DNA of 64,000 nucleotides from Brachypodius melanocephalos (GCA_013398615.1 VZSR01000243.1:1379317-1443316), one strand, 5' to 3'. Shown: positions 33,535 to 46,689, numbered from the stretch's first letter. Notes: generated by a model from the letters alone, not told the origin. Program-made: numbers and translations.

Positions 33535-34085
33535 GGAATAAATAAGCAGACTGGGCTCAGTTTTCTCATGGAGAAAAGCCAGTTCTTTATTCACAAAGCT
33601 GATATTTATGGGAAATATCAGCAGGCACCGTGTTAAACCCAACTGGGCAGCAATAGAGTAAAACCCAGGTCATGGGTAAGGGCTATGGTAATAGTCCATC
33701 AAATTTTCTCTCTTTAGATATTTATATATTTATATAATGTTATATTATATTAATTTATATTACATTATATTAATTTATATTAATTTATATTAATCTATAT
33801 TAATTATATTAATTTATTTTATATTATATTAATTTATATTAATTTATATCTTATTTTATATATATATTATTTATTATTTATATATTGCCTTCCCTGATTC
33901 TCAGGGGACAGTTTATGCAGGTTTATTTCATTGTTTATTCAGGTACAAACTTATTTTTCTCTCTGAGAAAGTGTTGTTGTGTTCATTCTTATAATTTTTC
34001 TTAATGGGAATTTACCAGCTGCTTCTATCTTAGCTAGAGTAGCAGAGCCTAACCTTTACAATATTTTATAAAGCCTTTCTTTTCT
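33535..34085. mobile_element. AT-rich insert-like block with tandem core
   Basis: On the minus strand a word 'tttgtgaataaagaactgg' (around 33585) gives an AATAAA in an LTR-like setting. The block then runs into an (ATTAATTTAT)n-type tandem region (33714-33890) and AT-rich sequence to about 34085. An old LTR or other insert is possible, but no target duplication was recognised. Confidence 0.3.
33714..33890. repeat. AT-rich tandem repeat
   Basis: Repeats of 'attaatttatatt'-like units, nearly without G or C. Confidence 0.92.
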
Positions 34086-37000
34086 AATATCTCTCCCTGC
34101 CTGCAATTAGGGGAGCACCACAGCAGCAGAGGCCAGGCTTTGGAGCAGCCTTGGAGCCCGAAATCCAGGATTGTGCAGCCACCAACACGTTGCACAACTG
34201 TGCAGAGGATGCTGCACGCCTCCAGCATGCTCCCAGGGCTTGTTGCACCACGTTCATACCGTGTAGAATTAATTAATTCATTAAAGCTGCGTCTCAAGGC
34301 TTCTGCTGGTTGCCTGCTGAGGCCAGGAAGGATACCCTCACACACACACTTCGGTGTTTAACTTGGTTTCTGTGTCATTGGGTCTGAGTTTTTGTTTTCT
34401 TTCCCACCCCCTTTGCACTGCAGAGGGGGAAGTTGGGTGGGGGTGGTTGCACCTCTCAGGTGTCAGCTCCAAATCTGGGAGCAGGGAGGGACAATCCTCA
34501 GCTGGGCTGGAAAAGGAACCACTGGAGGTTTCCTGGCTTCTTGGGACTGTGTTTTCAGGCAGTGGCTGTGTTGTCACTGGCAGTTTTCAGGCTCGGTGAA
34601 GTCTGGAGCTGGCATTTCATGGATGGTTCCTCATTTGAACCTGGGAGATGGAGATTCTGCTCTGCTCCAGCCTGTTTGAAGTGCTCTGAGATCTTTGGGA
34701 ACGAAGCAAGAAAGAGAGAGAGAGAGAGATTATTTCTGTGAAATTGATAGTTTATATGATCTTATGCTTTTGGGGGGCTGTAGGAGTCTTACAAAACATT
34801 CTGCTCCTTTTATTGTTTATTTATTCTTTATTTATCCTGCAGCTGGCAGAACTGACTGCACTGAGGTCTGGGTGGCTGCAAGAGGTTTTAATTCCACAAA
34901 AAGGTTTGGTCCTGGGGTGTAGCTGCTATCAAGGGTCTGTGGCCCCTAGGATCTCCTTTGAGGATGCTCTTTTTAATCTGAAATTATAACTTCCAGCATA
35001 ATTTGCTGCTGCCCCCAGCAGCAGGAATCCCCTTGTTAGTTTAGTTCTCTCTGGATTTGCATGCCAGAAAGAAATTCCCTGCATCCAATGGGAATGCCAT
35101 CGCCATTGTGTGCCTCAGCAAACTGCAGCCTGCCAAACTTTGGCTTCCCAGAAACCCAGAGACTGGAAATCCCCAAACGGAGGCCTTTATGTCCCTGTCC
35201 CACTGCTTGAAGACTTGATTTTCCCCACGGAGCTTCTTTTGCTGGTCTGTGAGATTCGCTGAAGTTCTGGAGCAGTGTGAGCAGATGGGAAAGGCTCTCA
35301 GGGCACATCTGGAGCAGGGCACAGGCACAGCTGGGCTCCCTTTGAGGGGCTGTGCTGCTTCAGCTCATCCTGCTGGGGCCCTAGACTGGGACAGAGCTGC
35401 TGTGGGATGGAGCCCAGGCTGGGAAGGGGTTGAGGATGAGGGTTGAAGGCTGAGAACTCACTTTGTGATGGGAGGGACTTGCCAAGCCCAGATATCCAGA
35501 AGCTGTGCCATGATGGGGCTGGAAAAAGCTCTGGGTGATAAGAAGGAACATCACCTCTTGCTCCTCCTTTGCCTCTTTCTAAAGGTTCTCCCTTCCCCTC
35601 ATGGGTCTCCATCTGCCTCTCCAGGCATCTCTGCTGCTCCCCAGTTCCCTCCCAGCGCAGCCTCTTCCTGCCCAGGCTCCAAGTGCAGCTCCCAGGTGAG
35701 GTCAGGAGAGCAGAGCCCGTGGGGTTTGTGACCCACAGAGCCCAGCCTGGAGCCAAAATGGGGAAACAGCAAAACAAAGCCTGGCAGGGCAAGAGGGAAA
35801 AGGGCAGCCAGGTGTTAATGGAGTCTCCTGTGAAATCCTATGAAATCCTCTGGATTTGGCAATCCCAAGCCAAGCATCCCTGCAGGCCAGCACTCCCTGC
35901 CCTGGGGACAGAAGCTGTGGCTCTGTCCCTCCCGAGCCACCCAGGGGCACTGGGCAGCCTGGCACGGTGGCAGGGACAGAGGACAGGTGAGGATGAGGAA
36001 GGGGCAGTGCCTCCTCCCCTCCCTGTGCTGGTCAGGAGCTGGGGATGTTGGCAAAGTCCTGGATTTTGGGGTCAGCTCTGGGGTTTTGGGCAGTGTCTTC
36101 ACTGCTCAGAGCACGTGTGGTGTCCCCTAAATGTTCCTTCAACTCTTGGAAAAGGCTCCAGCTGGATGTGACTCCTGAGGAGGCTCAGAGGGATGGGAGG
36201 AATCGCCCACCTGGGCCAGCAGGGCTGAGCAATCCCCTTTTTTCCCTGGATGTGGGAAAAAATCCTGGTGGCTCCTGCCCTGCACAGAAACCCCCAGCAG
36301 TGCCTTTGGAGCCAGCTCAGCACCTGGGGAGCTCCAGCTGCCCTGCAGGGAGGCTTTGGGTGGGCTTTGGGTTCCTGGAAATCAGGAGAAGGAGGGGAAA
36401 ATCCTCAGGAGCGAGGCCACCATGCACAGCAAAGGAGAGTGAGCTCAGCCCTGGCCTGTGGCTGTGCAGGGGAATTCTGGCTCTGAAAAGCCCCTGGGAA
36501 GTGAAATGGGAAAACGTGTTGGAACAAGGACACTTATTCACCCTGTGACTGAGCAAGACAAATATCCAGCCCGTGTGTGTGCCTGCACGTGTGGCTCTTG
36601 ATTTACTCCCCTCTCCCTTCCCACTGTAAATACAGAATGAAAAAATAGGGCAGTGAGAGAAATACAAGACAGGGGTGAGGGAGGAGAGAGCAGGAAGAGG
36701 AAAAACACCGGGAAAAGGATTGAAAAACATCAGGGCAATTCTGGGAGATAAACACAAACACAAAATCTAGATAAGAGCATGAACTTGGGGCCTGGAGCTG
36801 CTTTACTCATGGCAATAAATTCAGGGTAACGTGGCAGGAGCCGAGGCAGGTGGAGGGTGAGGAGCAGACCTCGGGGAGGGTTTTGCATCCACTGTTCTTA
36901 CTCAGCAGCAGCAGCACCCAGCTGCCTTGCCTGGGCTTGCAGTCCTGGGTCAGCATTATCCCTCTGCAGCCCAATCCCACCCTCTGGCTTTGGGGTGGTG

Positions 37001-37689
37001 ACAGCTGCCTGGGAAACAGCTCCGTGTGTGTCTGTGTGTGTGTGTGATGCCATCCCCTTTTCCAGGAAAAACCAGCAGCATCAGCAGGCTGCAGGGCAGG
37101 CTGCATTTCTCCAGGCAGCAGCACAGAGAGGGGGTTTGGTGGCTGGAATTGAGATGGAAATAGGATCAGGTAGTGTTGGACACAGCTCCTCTTCCCGGCT
37201 CCCTTCTCTGCTCCGTGGTGGAGGCTTGGGAAGGGAGCAGGAATTCAGCAGGAGCATGTGGACACCAGCCCTGGCTTGCAGCAATGGGAGTGAGATCTGG
37301 CATCGGAGGGAAGCAGTGTAGGATGGAAAATGTCTGATGTTTGCCTTGGAAAGGAGCTGGGGACGGGCTGAGCACGGCCCTGACGTCAGTGGCACTGAGC
37401 TCATGGGCCTTCCTGCAGCTCCTGTTTGTGTCTGCTCCCAGCCCCACTGGGGGATGGCAGGGATTCACCTCTCATCCTGCTCCTGCCTCTCTCCAGGCTC
37501 CATCCTGGATGGTTCCCTCAACAGCCTCCACCATCCTGTCAGCACTCTGAGGCCTCTCGGGTTCACTCCTACCTGCTCTGGTGGTGGACAAAGCTCTTCC
37601 CACCCAGCAAAACATCCTCTGAACATTCTCCTGCTCAAGGAACATCCCCAGCAGGACCTGACTCAAAGTCAGGGCAGACAATGAGGTTC

Positions 37690-38215
37690 TGAGTGGCACA
37701 GTAGAGACCACCTGCTGCACCTCTGTCTGTCCATCCCATCCCTGTCTGTTCATCCCATCCCTGTCTGTCCATCCCTGTGTGTCCATCCCATTCCTGTCTG
37801 TTCATCCCATCCCACCCCTGCCCATATCACCCTTGTCTGTCCCAGACTGTCCATCCTATCCCTGTCCATCCCTGTGTGTCCATCCCGTCCCACCCTGTCC
37901 ATCCCTGCCTGTCCCATCTCATCCCAGTCTGTCCATCCCAGTCTGTCCATCCCAGTCTGTCCATCCCTGTCTGTCCACCCCTGTCTGTCCATCCCTGTCT
38001 GTCCACCCCTGTCTGTCCATTCCTGTCTGTCCATCCCTGTCTGTCCATTCCTGTCTGTCCATCCCTGTCTGTCCATCCCTGTCTGTCCATTCCTGCCTGT
38101 CCGTCCCTGTCTGTCCATCCCTGTCTGTCTATCCCTGCCTGTCCATCCCTGTCTGTCCACCCCTGTCTGTCCATTCCTGCCTGTCCATCCCTGTCTGTCC
38201 AACCCAGCCCATCCA
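37690..38215. repeat. 14-bp minisatellite
   Basis: The unit is close to CTGTCTGTCCATCC, repeated some 30 times over about 500 bp with 'cattcc' and 'caccc' variants. Its frames produce long PSLSVHPCLSIP-type open frames on both strands that are artefacts. Confidence 0.95.
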
Positions 38216-39469
38216 GCCTCTCCCCAAGCCCTCCAGGGCAGGATTTGCTGTGTGCCAGCCCTCTCTGGACTCGGTGGCAGCTCTGTCACTGCAGCAGCTC
38301 CATGTGGGGGGTGAAGTGCCCCAAATAAAGTGCAGGGAGGGGGCTGGGCACTGCCAGCAGCAGCGAGGGCACAGCCCAAAGCTTGGCATCGCCCACACTG
38401 TCACCCTGCACACCCTGCCAGGGTGGCCACCGAGGCTGCAGAACTGCTGTGCAGCTGCACGGGAGCTTTGGGAAGTGCCCGGAGGGCGCGGGATCTCCTG
38501 CATTCCTGCCTCCCCACCGTGCAGAGCCGGCTCCTCCAGCAGCATCCCACCTCCCTGTAGGTGGGACGGTTGTGAAAGAGGGGAAAATCACGGCGGAGAT
38601 TGCCAGGCAGGAAGGGCAGGGAGCAGGGAAGGGATTGTTGTGCACGGGCAGGGCACAGCTGGAGCTTGGGCAAGGTAGGGAGCTCTGCTGGGAGCTCGGC
38701 CGGCTCTCCTGCCTGCCTTTATTGCATTAATTGCGTTCACGTTGGAGGCTCCATCCAGTCCCAGCTCAGCCTTGTGTGGCGTCCCGGGGCTGGCTGGCAC
38801 CCAGGGAGGAGAGCCAAGAGGTGGAGGAAGATTGGGAGGTTGGGAGAGGAAGCTGCAGCTCCTTCCTGGAGCAGGGAATGGTCTGGTCCTGCATTCCAGG
38901 GCTCTCTGGGGCAGCGTCCTGGCAGGGGGACATGCTGGCATTGCTGGAAAGGTCTCACATCTCTCACCTGAGGCTTTGCTGCTGGGATTTTCCTGCCCTG
39001 GGTGCTCACATCCTGCCTATGCAGCGAGGGAAAGTCAACCACAGGTGGAGATGTGCCTCCCAGGGCACTTTTAGTGGCTTTTTTTCCTCTAGAGCAGGAC
39101 CCTCTGAGCATCCAGCCAGCCCCCCAGGCTGGTTTTGCAGCCCTGCTGACCACCCAAATCCCTTCTTCCCTGCTCCACCCGTGCCAGGCTCCTCCAGCGT
39201 CCTCTGGCCCATCCCAGCTCCCCTCATCCTGCCCATCCCCGTGCCCTGCCCAGCTTGGGAGCACACAGGAGCTGCTCATTCCTCCTTGCAGACTTTCCCA
39301 TCCATATTCCCACCCCCTGGGGCATCCCAGGGATCCCCCACACAGCCAGGGCTGGGCTGGGAGGGTGCTGAGCCCTTCCACTGCCCCTTTCAGGTATGGA
39401 GCAAGGACAGTCATGATCCCTGCCTGGAGGATTTCCTGGGATCTGGGGCTGCTGTGGGAGCATGGGGGG

Positions 39470-39735
39470 TGGAGAGGGGACAGAGAGATGGAGAGGGGAG
39501 ATGGAGGAGGAGATGGAAATGGAGATGGAGGTGATGGGATGGAAATAAGGGAGATGAGGATGAAGGGGGAGAGAGAGATGGAGAAATGAGATGGAGATGT
39601 GAGATGAGGATGAAGAAGAAGGAAGGGCACAGAGAGGGGAGGGAAATGAAGAAAGGACATGGAGAGGATGGAGAAGATGAGGATGGAAAGGGGAGATGGA
39701 GATGGGAGATGGAGAGCAGAAAAGAACATGGAGGG
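39470..39735. repeat. Polypurine tract
   Basis: About 265 bases, almost all A and G with scattered T, built from 'gatggagaggggagatgg'-like words. It is the cause of the longest open frame in the window (minus strand, Ser/Pro/Leu-rich). Confidence 0.9.
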
Positions 39736-40554
39736 AGGAGCTGAGGATGATGCAGGGGATGCAGAGGCTGGGGAGCAGTGCCCGGCAGAGGAGGTGCTGT
39801 GGGGCAGGACACCCCGCACGGGCCGCCAGCCACTAGGTGTCCTCCCTGGCTCACACACGGGTGTCACGGGCCCCAAAAACCTGGGCATGTTGGAAAATCC
39901 CTCCAGGACATGGCAGGTGAGTCCCTCTCCCCCTTGGGGTCGGAGCGGGTGCCTGGAGCTGAGCAGGGGCAGGGGGGATGTCGTGACAATTCCATGGCTT
40001 TGGTGGATGCCTGCACCTGGAGGGAGGGCTCCATCCCTGGTGGATTATGCCGGGTATGATCCTCCTGGCTTTCCCATGCTTTGGGAAAGGGGAGAATCCT
40101 CTGGGATTGCAGTGCCAGCCCTGCTGGACGGGTCACTGCCCTGCTGGACGGGCCCAGGTTCTCCATGAGCTTCTCCCTGCTCTGTGCCCATCCTGCAGGT
40201 CCCGGGCAGGGTCAGCGCTCTCGGGATTCCTTTCCAGCTCCCCGGGGCTTTGATAATCCCCTTCCCTCTCCTCCTCCTCCTCCTCTCTGGAATTCCCCGC
40301 ATGCTGGGAAGGGATCCGTTGGGTTTACAGCAGGGTGAACAGCTCAGATTCCATCCCGGCGGTGAAATCCTGGAAATCCCGGCTCTCCTAGTTCTGTTTC
40401 TCTTGTCCCTAAACGCCCTGAGAGGAGGGCCCGGGAGGGAGCGGTGCAGAAGAATGGCTGTCATCTGTAATCCCACTCTGCAAGGCTGGGATGGTGCAAG
40501 ATGCATCCCACTCTGCAATTTCCCAAACACCCTGCAGAGCACACCCGGCAGCTT

Positions 40555-40965
40555 CCCATCCCTGCGTTCCCTCCCGGCTGAAAACTCGGTGTTCCCATCC
40601 CGGCTGAAACCCCAGTGTTCTCATTCCAGTGTCTCCATCCCCGTGTTCCCATCCCAGTTGAAATCCCGGTGTTCCCATCCCGTTTGAAATCCTCGCGTTC
40701 CTATCCCAGTTGAAATCCCGGTGTTTCCATCCCCGCGTTCCCATCCCGGTGTTCCCATCCCGTTTGAAATCCCCACGTTCCTATCCCAGCTGAAATCCCG
40801 GTGTTCCCATCCCAGTGTTCCCATCCCATTTGAAATCCCCGCGTTCCTATCCCAGTTGAAATCCCGGTGTTCCCATCCCGCTTGAAATCCCCAGGTTCCC
40901 TCCCGTTTGAAATCCCGGTGTTCCCATTCCCGTGTTCCCACCCCCGTGTTCCCTCCCACTGAAAT
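40555..40965. repeat. Minisatellite, composite unit of about 18-40 bp
   Basis: Alternating words 'gttcccatccc' and 'ttgaaatccc' form units such as 'cccatcccagttgaaatccc' plus 'ggtgtt'. About 14 units, with internal variants ('gcgttcctat', 'acgttcctat'). Confidence 0.93.
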
Positions 40966-43779
40966 CCCCGCCTGCCGCGTTATCTTATCAGCACGCCCAT
41001 TATCCCCTCAGAAGCACCGTGTAAACATCCCGCAGCAAAGCGCTCTCCGCGACAATTTCCTCGCCGAACAAAGCCACTTTCCCGGCTCGAGTGATGCTCC
41101 AGAGGGGACGATTCCTGTACCTGCTGCTGTTTGAACAAGCCAGGAGCAAACAGAGCTCCCTTTTCTGGGAGCTCACCGTGCACCTGCTCGGCCGAGTTTC
41201 ATCACAGGAAGGTGGCTGTGGGAACTGCTCATTAAAATCCTGGCAGCTCCTAAGCTGGAATTTGGCTGAGGGAGGGAGATAACGCCGGCAGGAGCTGCCA
41301 AGGGAGGGTTTTTTACACTCCGGGCTGTCAGGCAGTCTGGGTTTGATGTCTTATTCCAGAAGCTGGCACCTGCGGTGGCACATCAGGAGCGGCAGGGCTG
41401 AGCGGGGAAGGGTTTGCCCGTGCTGGGATCACAAAATCGTGGAGCTGCCGCTGGGCGCCAGTCCGAGAGCAGAGGAGGAGATGACAGAACACTCAAAATC
41501 CTCAGCCCCTCTTTCCTCTTCCATTCATTCCCTGCCGCTGCTGTGGGGTTTAGAGCAGTCCCTGGGCTGCTCCTCTCCCCGCCGGGTAATGCTGGAGACA
41601 GGCCAGCTCCTGCCAGGGATTTCAAGTGCTTTTCTTCAGCCTTCCAGCCCAGCCCGGGGGAGCCCTTCCAGATTTCCCTGGTGTTTTCCTCCTCCTCGGA
41701 GTGACCCAGCCCGGCTGGAGCAGAGCCCTTGGCCGCCTTCCTCCCTTACTGAGAGAGAGAAAAGAGGGAGGCTGGGGAGAAAGAGGCAAAGAACAGAAAC
41801 TAAATTAGCCTCCCAGCTGGTAGCAGCGATTCCAGGGGCCTGTCCAAGCCCTTCTCCACCGGCAGGCTGTGGTGCAGCCCCTCACCTCCTGCCCGAGCTC
41901 CCTCCATCAGCTCTGCGCCAACTCCTCCCGTGGGCTGGGCTGTCTGCTCACATCCCACCCCTCTTCTCCTTCCCTCTCAGCTCCTGTCTCGCATTTTCCC
42001 TTCCTTTCCCGGTGTAAATAACACCACATATGGCCCCAAACCGTGTGTGACAGCAGGCAGAGCGGAGCCCAGCAGACAGCATACCCCAGCAGCACGGGCA
42101 GGCTGGGGGAAAGAAAAAACCTCATCAGGAGGAGAAAGAGAAGAGTTTTAGACAGGAACTCAAAATTAACGTGGCAAAAAATCCTCCTGGGTGCTGTGCC
42201 TTGATTGCTTTCGTTTCTTGCAGGGATGTGATGGTGCTGGAGATAATTTCTATCCCACTCCACAAGCCCTGGCTCACATTAAAACGAGGTGCTGGTGCAC
42301 AGGATGATTTGCACTCTTGCCCTGTGTCCACACCAGCTTTTTGCACTTATCCACCAGTTGCTGAATGGTGATTGAGAGGAAAGTTTAAATATCATCTTGA
42401 GGTTTAACTCTGGGGAGGGGAGTTTGAAGCTGGAGAGATTAGAAGTGAGAGAAAGAGTAAAACCTTGTCCATTCTGGGCTGAATCTTGGTTTCAGCCTCT
42501 AGCTCAGGGAACTGCATTTCCTCTCCATTTGCAGCCTGCCCTGCTCTCAGAGGATGGGTTACACCTCTCTGATGAAGTGCAGGAGCACTCTGAGACCAGA
42601 TCTGAAATAATTCCCATTCCCTGGAGGGATGTGCAATAAAAGGTGCAATACAGAGCTTTAGAGTGAGAATCCTCCAAGCCCTGACATGCTGTAAAAATAA
42701 TCTGTAAGGCCTAAGATCAGTGGGGAGAGAAAGCTGGGCTGGTCCTGGCACTGTCAGGGGAGGGTTCTGTGCATTGCCAGGATCAAACTGGGATATGGAA
42801 AGAGAATTCTGCAAAATTAAACGGCATTAATTCTGCAAAATCAATGCCATTAATAACAGCAGGGAATCTATTCTGGCATGGGATGGAAATGAATTTCCTC
42901 AGCAGAGTTCACTGGAGCAGGGAGGAAAGGCATTGCCCTGTCCTGGGGTTTGAGCAGCGATCAGGGCACCATGTTGAAATGCTGATTGAATGGAATTGAG
43001 ATGGAAAGGCAAACAAAGCCTGCAAACGAGATCCTCCATTGCAGACAGACAAATCCTCCTCGGTGGAGAGAAACCCACAGGAATGAAAATGGGACTCAGG
43101 AGCTCAGGGGAGCGATTGCAATTTTTCCTTAAAAAAAAAAAAAAGAGAAAAACCCAAGCGGAGTTCAAAACGTTGGAGAGGACACCTTCCAAAGGAGTTC
43201 TCCAGTTCCAGCTGGATGAATAACCACCTCAAAAGGATGCTCAGAGTCATCGGAATGCCTGCGAGCGATGGAGAAACAGGCCAGATCAGCAGGGAGAGCA
43301 GAGGTCGGCGTGAGGAGGAATCAGCTGTCAAAAGCCAGGCTGAGTAACCCCGATAACCGGCCCCGGGTTTTTTGGGTGCAGAACAAAAAGGGCGACGAGG
43401 AGGGGAGAATGGGTGAGGTTTTGCAATCAGAAAGGGGTAGGGAGAGTGTCAGGAGTGCCTCAAAAGGGTTTAATCATCAGTGGGGAAAGGGCTGTGTGTG
43501 GGGCAAGTGCAGGCAGAGGTCCCAAAAGGAAATTGCCAAGTTCCTGGTAGAGGCAGAACTCAGAGCTCGCTCTCTGGGGAGGATTTAGGGGAAAATCCTT
43601 CTTCCCTCTGGTTCTGAGGAGTGGGGGAAAGCACGGGTCCTTCAGCAGGGTTTTCAACATCTCAGCATATCACAGGGTCAGAGCACCTCATCCGGGATCT
43701 GCAGCTAAAAAGGGGATGGAGGTGGGAGAAATCATTGTAGATTTATATGAAATGCTGCTTCACTCCTCAGCAGGATGTC

Positions 43780-43965
43780 ACAGAATCCTGGAGTGGTTTG
43801 GCTTGGAAGGGACCTTAAAAACCATCTCATTTCACCCCCTGTCATGGTCAAGAGCACCTTCTACTATCCCAAGCTGGCCCTGGACACTTCCAGGGATGGG
43901 GCAGCCACAGTTTCCCTGTGCCAGGGCCTCCCCACCCTCACAATCAGAGCAAAATTTTCAGGGGA
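43780..43965 (+). mobile_element. CR1 fragment
   Basis: It contains 'cacagaatcctggagtggt', 'ggcttggaagggacctta', 'cttccagggatggggcagcc' and 'gcctccccaccctcacaat', typical CR1 words on the plus strand. It is truncated before the 'ttcttcctaat' part. Confidence 0.85.
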
Positions 43966-45587
43966 GAAGAGCTAAGATTACAGATAAATGGAAAACAGAT
44001 GTAACTGTGGCCTTCCAGGTTGTTTTTCTGAGTGGTTGCTTTTGTTTTCTAAAAGAATTCAGCTTGTGATAGAGCCTTGGCGGGGGGGAGGGAAGGAAAA
44101 ACCTCTGTGTTTTGAGGAAGGCAGCTGCGATATGATTTATCCTGAGATTACTCCAGCAGATCCGAGCCCTGCTTCTGTGTCCTCCTTCCACGTGGCCATG
44201 AGCGAGCTGTGACCCCGACTCTGAGATTACAGAACCAGATTCCAGTGTCCTGCTGCTATTCCCAAACGCAGCCAATCCAGGTCTGCTCTGCTTCCCTGCA
44301 CAAAGCAGCGAGAAACCCGAGCCTGTCCTTCCCCTTTTCCTTACTTGCCTCTCCTCCTGCTCGGGCACGTCGCTGACGAGGCCAAAAGTCAGAGCTGCTC
44401 CAGGAGGGAGCTCCTGAAGTGACACAGGGGGAGAGGAGCCAGCTGGCAAGGGAATGACTCTGGGAGAGGTGGCAGGAAAAGGGCAAAGAAGGGCAGAAAA
44501 AAGTTAAGGACAAAGAGAACATTTTTGCTCCAATGTGTGAGAAATCTCCCCGTTGTGCATTAACAAAAAAATCTCCTTTTCTTTTTTTATTTTTTTCTTT
44601 TTCTGCAGCAGCCGCAGCCTCGAGCTACGGGCTGGAAGCTGGGGAGGATGAAAGCAAAGGAAGAGGTGGGAGAGGGCCCAAGCCTCGCTCAGGCAGCAGG
44701 ATGTGGGATGTGGGATGTGGGAGCTGCAGCAGGGCCTTGGCTGTCAGCGCTTTCTGCTGCTCCTCACCACTGCCCTGGCAGCACATCTGAGCCTGCACAG
44801 CGGGCAGGGGCTGCAGGGATGGGGATGGGAAGGAGGGAAAGAGGGAATGGCAGGGGAGATGTGCTGCCCAGGGGCACCTCAGTGGCCAGAGACTGCCCAG
44901 GACTCCCCCGGGGTCAGCCGCTGCCTGCTCCAGATCAAAGCTCCTCTCAGTGCCCTGGCTGGCAGGCAGCAGCTCCACTCCAGCACCAATCCTCCTCTTG
45001 GCACTGCAGGAGCACATGGGAAGATCTCCTGGCTCCGTTGGAGGAGCCTGTCCTGACTTTGGGGGTTTTGTTCTTTCTTTTATTTAAAAGCACAGTTGAG
45101 GTCTCCAGCGCTGAGCTGTGCCCCTGGTAACCCCCCAGATGCTGCAGTGAGCAGGTCTGCCCCTGCTCGGGCTCAGGGGAGGGGTTCAAAGTGCTCCTGC
45201 GGGGCAGGGGAGGGGGTTGGCAGCTGCCTGCTCCATCATCCCCTCCAGAGCTGTTCTGTGACCCTGCAGCTCTGCACTCTCCGCTGTCCACCCCACACCG
45301 TGGGCTCTGCCTCCCCTGCAGCCCTCCTCGGGGGGTTTTGTGGGCACAGCGCCCCTGCCCTCTCTCCAGGTGCTCCATGTGGACCTTCCCACCCTCCAGC
45401 AATGCCAGCCGAGCCCAGGGCAGTGCCACCCATCCTGCGAGGGGCTGGGAATGTCCCCGAACAGCCCAAGAGAACCCAACCTTTTACAGCAGCCAAGGCG
45501 CCTGCCCTGCCAGCATTAATTAATCATTACACCAAATGCAACACTTCTAGTAAGCCCCGGGTGGCTGCAGTGCCAGGGGAGGGCTGT

Positions 45588-45640
45588 CCTGCCCTTCTGT
45601 GCCCTGCCCTTCTGTGCCCTGCCCTTCTCTGTCCTGCCCT
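45588..45640. repeat. 15-bp tandem repeat, three copies
   Basis: 'ctgcccttctgtgcc' is repeated three times, the last copy imperfect. Confidence 0.85.
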
Positions 45641-46149
45641 GGTGCCATTAATGGTTCCATGGCAGCATTGCAGGGGCTGTGCAGGGAATGCAGCTTGGCA
45701 TCCTCTGCTGCAGTGGAGGAGGCTCTGCCCCCCGGGAACAGCTCCGGGGCTGTTTGGAGTTGGTGTTTGGAGCAGGGGCCCCTCTGTCTGACCCCACCTC
45801 CTTTCCCCCTTTGACGAGGAGCTGGCCCCTTTCAGCTGACAGCAGGGCTTTCCTGCCAGCCCTGTCAGCTTTAGCTGGAAGAATTCCCTTTGAACTCGGC
45901 TTGAATTAACATCTCCATGGCGATGGCATCGGGCCTTTGTCTCTTTGCAACCTGCCCTTCACCCTGAGCACGAGGTTCCAGCGGGAGGTGGGCAGGGATG
46001 GGCAGGGCACCCTGGCCAAGAGCTCCAGCCCTGCCGGGGATGGCACAGGGCAGGGCAGGGGTGGTGCTGCTGCCTGGGACATCCCCAGGAGGAGGAGCAG
46101 ATGCTGCTCAGGTTGGAGGAGCTGAGGTGGTGGATGTGGAATTGAAGAG

Positions 46150-46245
46150 GGATCGGAGTCATTGGGGTTGGGAAAGACCTTTGAGATCATCAAGAACTTT
46201 GAGATCAGTGCTCAGCCCAGCACCACCACTGTGGTCACCGGGGTG
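46150..46245 (+). mobile_element. CR1-like fragment
   Basis: It contains 'gagtcattggggttgggaa', 'gacctttgagatcatcaag' and 'cagcaccaccactgtggtca'. This resembles the CR1 subfamily with 'gacctttgagatcatcgag' and 'aacaccaccatg' words. It is short. Confidence 0.6.
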
Positions 46246-46689
46246 AGAGCAAAGCACATTTCCCTCTACCATAAACAATCCCAAACAGTTTTCCTGGAGC
46301 AGTGGAAGGAGAGCAGTGCTCCTGCTGTATCCAAACTCGGATTTTCCCCCTCTTTCCCCTCCTGTCTCCCCCAGCTGTGCCCATCTCTTCTCCCTCACCT
46401 TGGCCATGTGCTGCTGCCCAGGGAGGTTCTCCCGTGCTCCCAGGGACCATCTGCCTGTTTGCTGCCCACATTCTCCTCCTTATTCCCCCTCCAGCTGCCT
46501 CAGAAGGAAAATCCCTCTCTTGGGGCTGTTATGAGACTTGACCTTTCCATTTCTGCTGCCTGTGCATCACCCCCAGCCCTGTCCAGCACATAAAGAGCCA
46601 CTTTATTCCCTCCCCATCCCACTGCTGCTCCCAGCCCTGGCCCACGTGGGTCAGGCTCTTTGGCAGGAGTGGATTCTCCCCAACAATAT

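Larger units (their letters stand above)
29163..37689. other. Flank upstream of TRIM29, first part
   Basis: No exon was supported. The region contains two CR1 copies, the 20-bp array, an AT-rich block and (AG)n and (TG)n runs (34711-34730, 37024-37047). It also contains unique stretches at 29600-29960, 30390-30620 and 31860-32050. Confidence 0.65.

Noticed and set aside
37750..38678. 209- and 299-codon open frames over the 14-bp minisatellite
   Set aside because: They are periodic translations (CLSIPVCPS / DRQGWTDRDG) of a tandem repeat, open on both strands at once.
38737..39888. 383-codon open frame on the minus strand, the longest in the window
   Set aside because: It is produced by the polypurine tract (Ser/Pro/Leu/Ile strings), has no domain and no flanking gene structure.
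44580..44660. Acceptor-like tract and open frame (AAAASSYGLEAGEDESKG) on the plus strand
   Set aside because: The pyrimidine tract and CAG are good, but the protein has no homology I can name, no partner exons were found, and single acceptor-like sites are common.
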